NCBI GenBank assembly: GCA_021904315.1
Contig: CM038917.1
Span: forward strand, 16,724,041 to 16,788,040
DNA length: 64,000 nt
Source: Sphagnum magellanicum
Lineage: Eukaryota; Streptophyta; Sphagnopsida; Sphagnales; Sphagnaceae
Reading direction: 5' to 3'
Under the pieces are notes generated by a model. The model searched no databases, was not told where the DNA came from, and saw nothing but the letters and a program-made list of their open reading frames with translations. Shown here piece after piece: positions 60,449 through 64,000 of the stretch (the first letter of the stretch is position 1; every line of letters begins with the position of its first letter). The position numbers and the translations under genes were made by a program.

Positions 60449-63400
60449 CTTGGAGAGATGGAAGTCAGTTGGAGAGAGAGTGTAGTCAACATGGTACAGG
60501 AGCTTGGATTCTGACACAAGCACAGTCTTTCGTTGTTGTCGTTTCTGCTTTGAGCATGTCCTTGAGAGCATTCGCTTGATAGCATTGCACACCAACACCT
60601 GTGCATCTCACAAACTCACTTCAAATATTTCATTGCAGCAGCTTCTTCATCAATCTCTAAAATTTACTATTTCATTGCATCGATCTCCAATTGCAATGAG
60701 AAATTGTTGCAACAAATATGCACAAATTTGTTGCAAAAAAAGAAAAGCATGAAATTGTTGAAAAATAAAAATGCAAAAAAAATATGTTACAAAACGCTTC
60801 AAAGAAAGTTTTGCAAAGGAGAATAAGAGTGTTAAGAAGGAGCTTCTTGCAAAATGGGATGAGGAGGTGAGATGGAGCCTTTTGCAGCATGGGTGAGGAA
60901 AGTTTTGCAAAATGGGGTAAGGAGCTGATGGAGGCTTTCACTAAGTGGATGAGGAGGGAGGTTTTGCAACATGAGCTAGGAGGAGTAATTTGAGAACGAG
61001 GTTGTCCAAAGATAGGTGAATAGATGGAACGCTTGCAACATGAGATGGAATGGTTAACAAAATGGGTGAAGATATGGAAGGTTTGCAATGTGGGTGAAGA
61101 GGTGGAAAGGTTTGCAAAAGCGGAGAACATATGGAAGGTTTGCAACATGGGTGAAAAGAAGGGGGTGAAGAGATGGAAGGTTTGCAACATGGGTGGAGAT
61201 ATGAAGGTTCAAGAAGGAGATTGGAGGAGGACATTTGTGAAAGAGGTTGTGCAACAAGGGGTGAGAGAAAGAAAGCTTACAAGGAAGCGAGCACGGATGT
61301 GCACTTTGGGAGCAGAATTGGACCATTTAGTGCGCACTTTGGATTTCATGCGCAGCTTCTTCTTTGATTTCCTAGCCACAATTGTTGTTGTAGTTGTTGT
61401 AGCAACAGCAGCAGGGGAGAGAAGCTCCAGTGTGGCTGTGTAAGCTGGTGACATCGAACCTTCATTGTTGGAGCACGAATGGCGTGAAGCAGAAAATGGC
61501 TTCTCACCAAGGCGAGCATTGAAGTCTGGGTTGGGAGACAATTGGTTGCACTCATTTGCTGCTCCTGTTGCTGCTAGTTCCACCTGCATTTGCTTTTTAA
61601 TATCTGAGTGCATCATGTAAGGTAATCTTGTTGAGTATTGCTCATGATCATGACTCTCAGACTTCTGAATTGCATGATGTAGTTGCAAATCTGAGCATTG
61701 CAAGTCTGGTAGGTATTGTTGTTGCTGTGGCAATGCTGTTGCTGCTGCTTTGGAGCTCTTCTGTGGAGCTTCACTTTCCTCTGTTGCTGCAGAAGGTTTC
61801 CACTGATAGTACGTTGCAAGAGGAGTGGAAGACCAGACTTCTCCTGGGCTATGGATTGTCCCCAGTTTTTGGCGATGGAGGAATTTCAGCTTGTGACTTC
61901 CACTCTTGCAAAGCTTAATGAGAGCTTGCACTGGACTACTACTGCCTCCAGCTGCAGCAGCAGCAGGAGCTCTGGAATCAAAAGCTCCAGCTCTACATCT
62001 TGTCACAGGGTTGTTGTCTGTGTGGTGATGGTTGGGCAGAAACAGATCCTGATACGGAGGAGAGCAGTCATGAGGAGGAGGGGAGGACATAAAAGGAGGA
62101 GGTGGTGGAGAATGAAGAGTTGAAGTCCTGGGGCTTGAGCTGCTTTCAAAGTCTCCTTGACACTCGAAGCTGCAAGAATCAACATCAGAGGCAGTGGAGT
62201 TGGAATTGGAGCACATCCGTCCAGGATTTGCAGCATTGCCAGAGCTTCTTGCATCCAGATCCGAACTCAAGGACGACGATGCTAGCTGACTATCAGTATC
62301 AGGGCCATGTAGAGTGCTTGTGGGCGAAGAAGCAGCAGCAGGTTGTGCGTGCTTTTGCATCATCATGCTCGTGAACTCTCCACTACTAAACCCTCGAGGA
62401 GGAGCAGGACGTTGTTGCTCCTGCTGCTGTTGTTGTTCTTCTGTTGGGAAGAAGCTCGACACAGATCCTGAAAGAGTTTGAGAAACCAGCTTCTTCATGG
62501 CCTGTTGCTTTCTTATGAATTTGGGTGTAATCATCGTCAACCCAATGTCGGAAACTGGACTCCAACTCCATCTGTGCTGGGGTGATGAAGAAGAAGAATC
62601 TCGCCCAAGCTGTGCGACTTCTGTTGTTGTTGCAGAAGAAGAAGAAGAAGAAGAAGAAGAGAGAACAGCTGCAGCAACAGGAGGGAGGAAGAGCTTTGCA
62701 GGTAAATTCCTGTGTTGTCCTCCTCTTCCTGCAGGGCCTTGATGATCTGCTGCCGCAGAAGAGGTATAGAAACCAGCTAATGGTGCACTCATGGAATGGT
62801 TGATGCAATGCTCTCGAAGCTCCTGCTGCGACATGGATCCTCCTTCTCCTCCTCCTCCTCCTTGCAGCAGCTTCTGGTAAGCTGCTGGTGCAAGGCAAGG
62901 AGGTAGCTGAAGCTGGAATGGCTGAGGAGCCTTGACTGTCGTCGTCGTCGTCGTCGCAAGGAGTTCTTCCTCCTTGAAGGGCTTCCCGGGAGATTCTTCC
63001 CATTTGAACGGAACCGCCGCTGGTTTCTTGAGCATGCTACTAGGATGCACAGGCGATGTAGAAGAAACTGGGGACCAAGACGATGCCAGGAACTTCGCTG
63101 CAGCAGGTGCAACAAGGTCGATCACACCTGCTGTCGTCTCTAGACGACCGCTGGAATGCGCATCATCGAAGCTGGAATTTTGCTTGGAGCTTGTCGTCCT
63201 TCGGTAATAGTAGAAGCGATGGCTGCTTTTGCAGCTGCTTCTGTCATCGCCGCCATCCCCTGCACATGCAACAAAAGATCTGCCAAGAGGACTGCGGCAA
63301 ATATGATCAGCAGCAACAACAGCAGTACCGGCTGTTGCTTCTTCATGCACTCTTGCAAGACTTTCGTTAAACATGCTCTCGTCCATAGAGCGCGACTTCT

Positions 63401-63998
63401 TCTTCTGCTGCTTCGTCTTCATGGGACCCTGCGAACTTCTTCGTGCCAATGCTCTTTCCGTTGCTGCCGCAATTGTCTTGGGCTTGCCAGGTACCTCTTC
63501 CCAGCTGAATGGAATTGCAGCTGCCGCGCGTAGAGGACTGAGTTCTGGAGACTTGTTCAAGGTGTCCCAAGCAATTGCCGATGATGGTCGTCGAGAATTG
63601 TTGGTTTGATTCTTCTCCACCGCCGCCGCGTCAATGTCAAGCTGCTGCTTCTGCCGCCGGAATTCCGAGCCCAGTTCGAGCGGATCTCTCTCTTGGCTTT
63701 CGATCTCAATGCACGTCGCAGCAGCAGCAGCGAGACGGGAAGCTTGAGCTACGACAACAGACTTGGACACTAGAACGTCGCAGCTGACAGAACTGATCCT
63801 AGGAGAAGAGCAGGTGGAAGTGCGAACAAAAGAATCATGGGTTGAAGCTCCTCCTCCGTCAATATTGGCTTTGGAAGAACGACCGGCACTGCTGCTGCCC
63901 ACGAGATCTCTCCACGGAGATCGACTTGGACCGAGGAGCTTCCTGTCGATGGAGCTGCGGGGACTATCGAAGGCTCTAGTGAGCGCGTGTTGCTGCAT
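60449..63998 (-). CDS. DUF688-type plant protein, large serine- and alanine-rich
   Basis: Exon 1 runs from the ATG at 63,998, two bases from the window edge, to 61,281 (906 codons). A GTAAG donor follows. Exon 2 (60,598-60,449, 50 codons) is in phase 0 after a CAG acceptor and starts VLVCNAIKRMLSRTCSKQKR. A possible GTACGA donor follows. If it is not used, the frame continues to a stop at 60,362. The family signature PFxWEExPGKP appears twice: IPFSWEEVPGKP (about 162-173) and VPFKWEESPGKP (about 329-340). A third block reads DIGLTMITPKFIRKQQAMKK (around 500). The rest is disordered, with Ser, Gln, Ala and His runs. The function of DUF688 proteins is unknown. The true start could lie outside the window. 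Confidence 0.82.
60780..61265. repeat. Minisatellite inside the DUF688-gene intron
   Basis: The word TTTGCAACATGGGTGA or a variant occurs at least eight times between 60,800 and 61,265 (for example 60,881, 60,960, 61,030, 61,080, 61,138 and 61,180), usually with GATGGAAGG between. Spacing is irregular (30-70 bp). It fills most of the intron 60,599-61,280. Reading through the exon 1 donor gives a false 23-codon tail that runs into this repeat. Confidence 0.8.
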
Positions 63999-64000
63999 GG

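Noticed and set aside
61209-61280. Single-exon reading of the DUF688-type gene to a stop at 61,209
   Set aside because: The last 23 codons run into the minisatellite after a good GTAAG donor, while a phase-matched exon follows at 60,598.
62386-63003. Frames on both strands across the DUF688-type exon (for example 62,386-63,003 minus and 63,156-63,533 plus)
   Set aside because: They arise from CAG/GAA-type repeats and GC-rich codons of the real frame and lack independent motifs.

Overview
The window is plant nuclear DNA. It contains spliced genes with GT-AG introns for an A-type cytochrome P450, a GH28 polygalacturonase and a DUF688-type protein. It also holds a nested stack of plant transposons and long AT-rich, repeat-filled stretches without genes. 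Such low gene density and nesting suggest a land plant with a large genome (fern, lycophyte, bryophyte or gymnosperm-like). The species cannot be fixed from the sequence.

Transposon stack, 1.7-15.7 kb. The oldest layer is a decayed LINE on the minus strand. Its ORF1 lies at 14,868-15,733 and its endonuclease/reverse transcriptase at 1,740-5,432. A solo LTR (4,266-5,222) split the endonuclease. A 9.4-kb CACTA (En/Spm) element (5,433-14,867; 3-bp duplication CAT on both sides) split the LINE further upstream. A second, inverted solo LTR of the same family (5,536-6,358; duplication TTGCA) then landed in the left end of the CACTA element. The CACTA element encodes a TNP2-type transposase (minus), a protein with SET-domain motifs and an N-terminal cysteine cluster (minus), and a coiled-coil TNPA-like protein (plus). 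The two directions diverge from a central region carrying the same TCGCAA motif that fills both subterminal regions. All its genes carry stops or frameshifts.

Genes. The P450 (17.6-19.75 kb, plus) has three exons, a TATA box and an upstream cluster of W-box cores next to a G-box. Its 5' coding end needs a frameshift to join the first ATG to the P450 frame. A perfect 76-bp tandem duplication includes its last codons. The polygalacturonase (26.8-30.8 kb, minus) resolves into seven exons encoding 473 aa with a signal peptide, but the catalytic GDD motif reads GGD. At the right edge a minus-strand DUF688-type gene (60.4-64.0 kb) has a 906-codon first exon, an intron filled by a minisatellite, and a 50-codon second exon.

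The rest is intergenic. From 20 to 24.5 kb and from 32 to 60 kb the DNA is very AT-rich, with tandem arrays, a large palindromic microsatellite, a 21-C run, a G-rich tract, one coding-like remnant (34.3-34.6 kb) and candidate CACTA-like ends. No RNA gene or CRISPR array was recognised.
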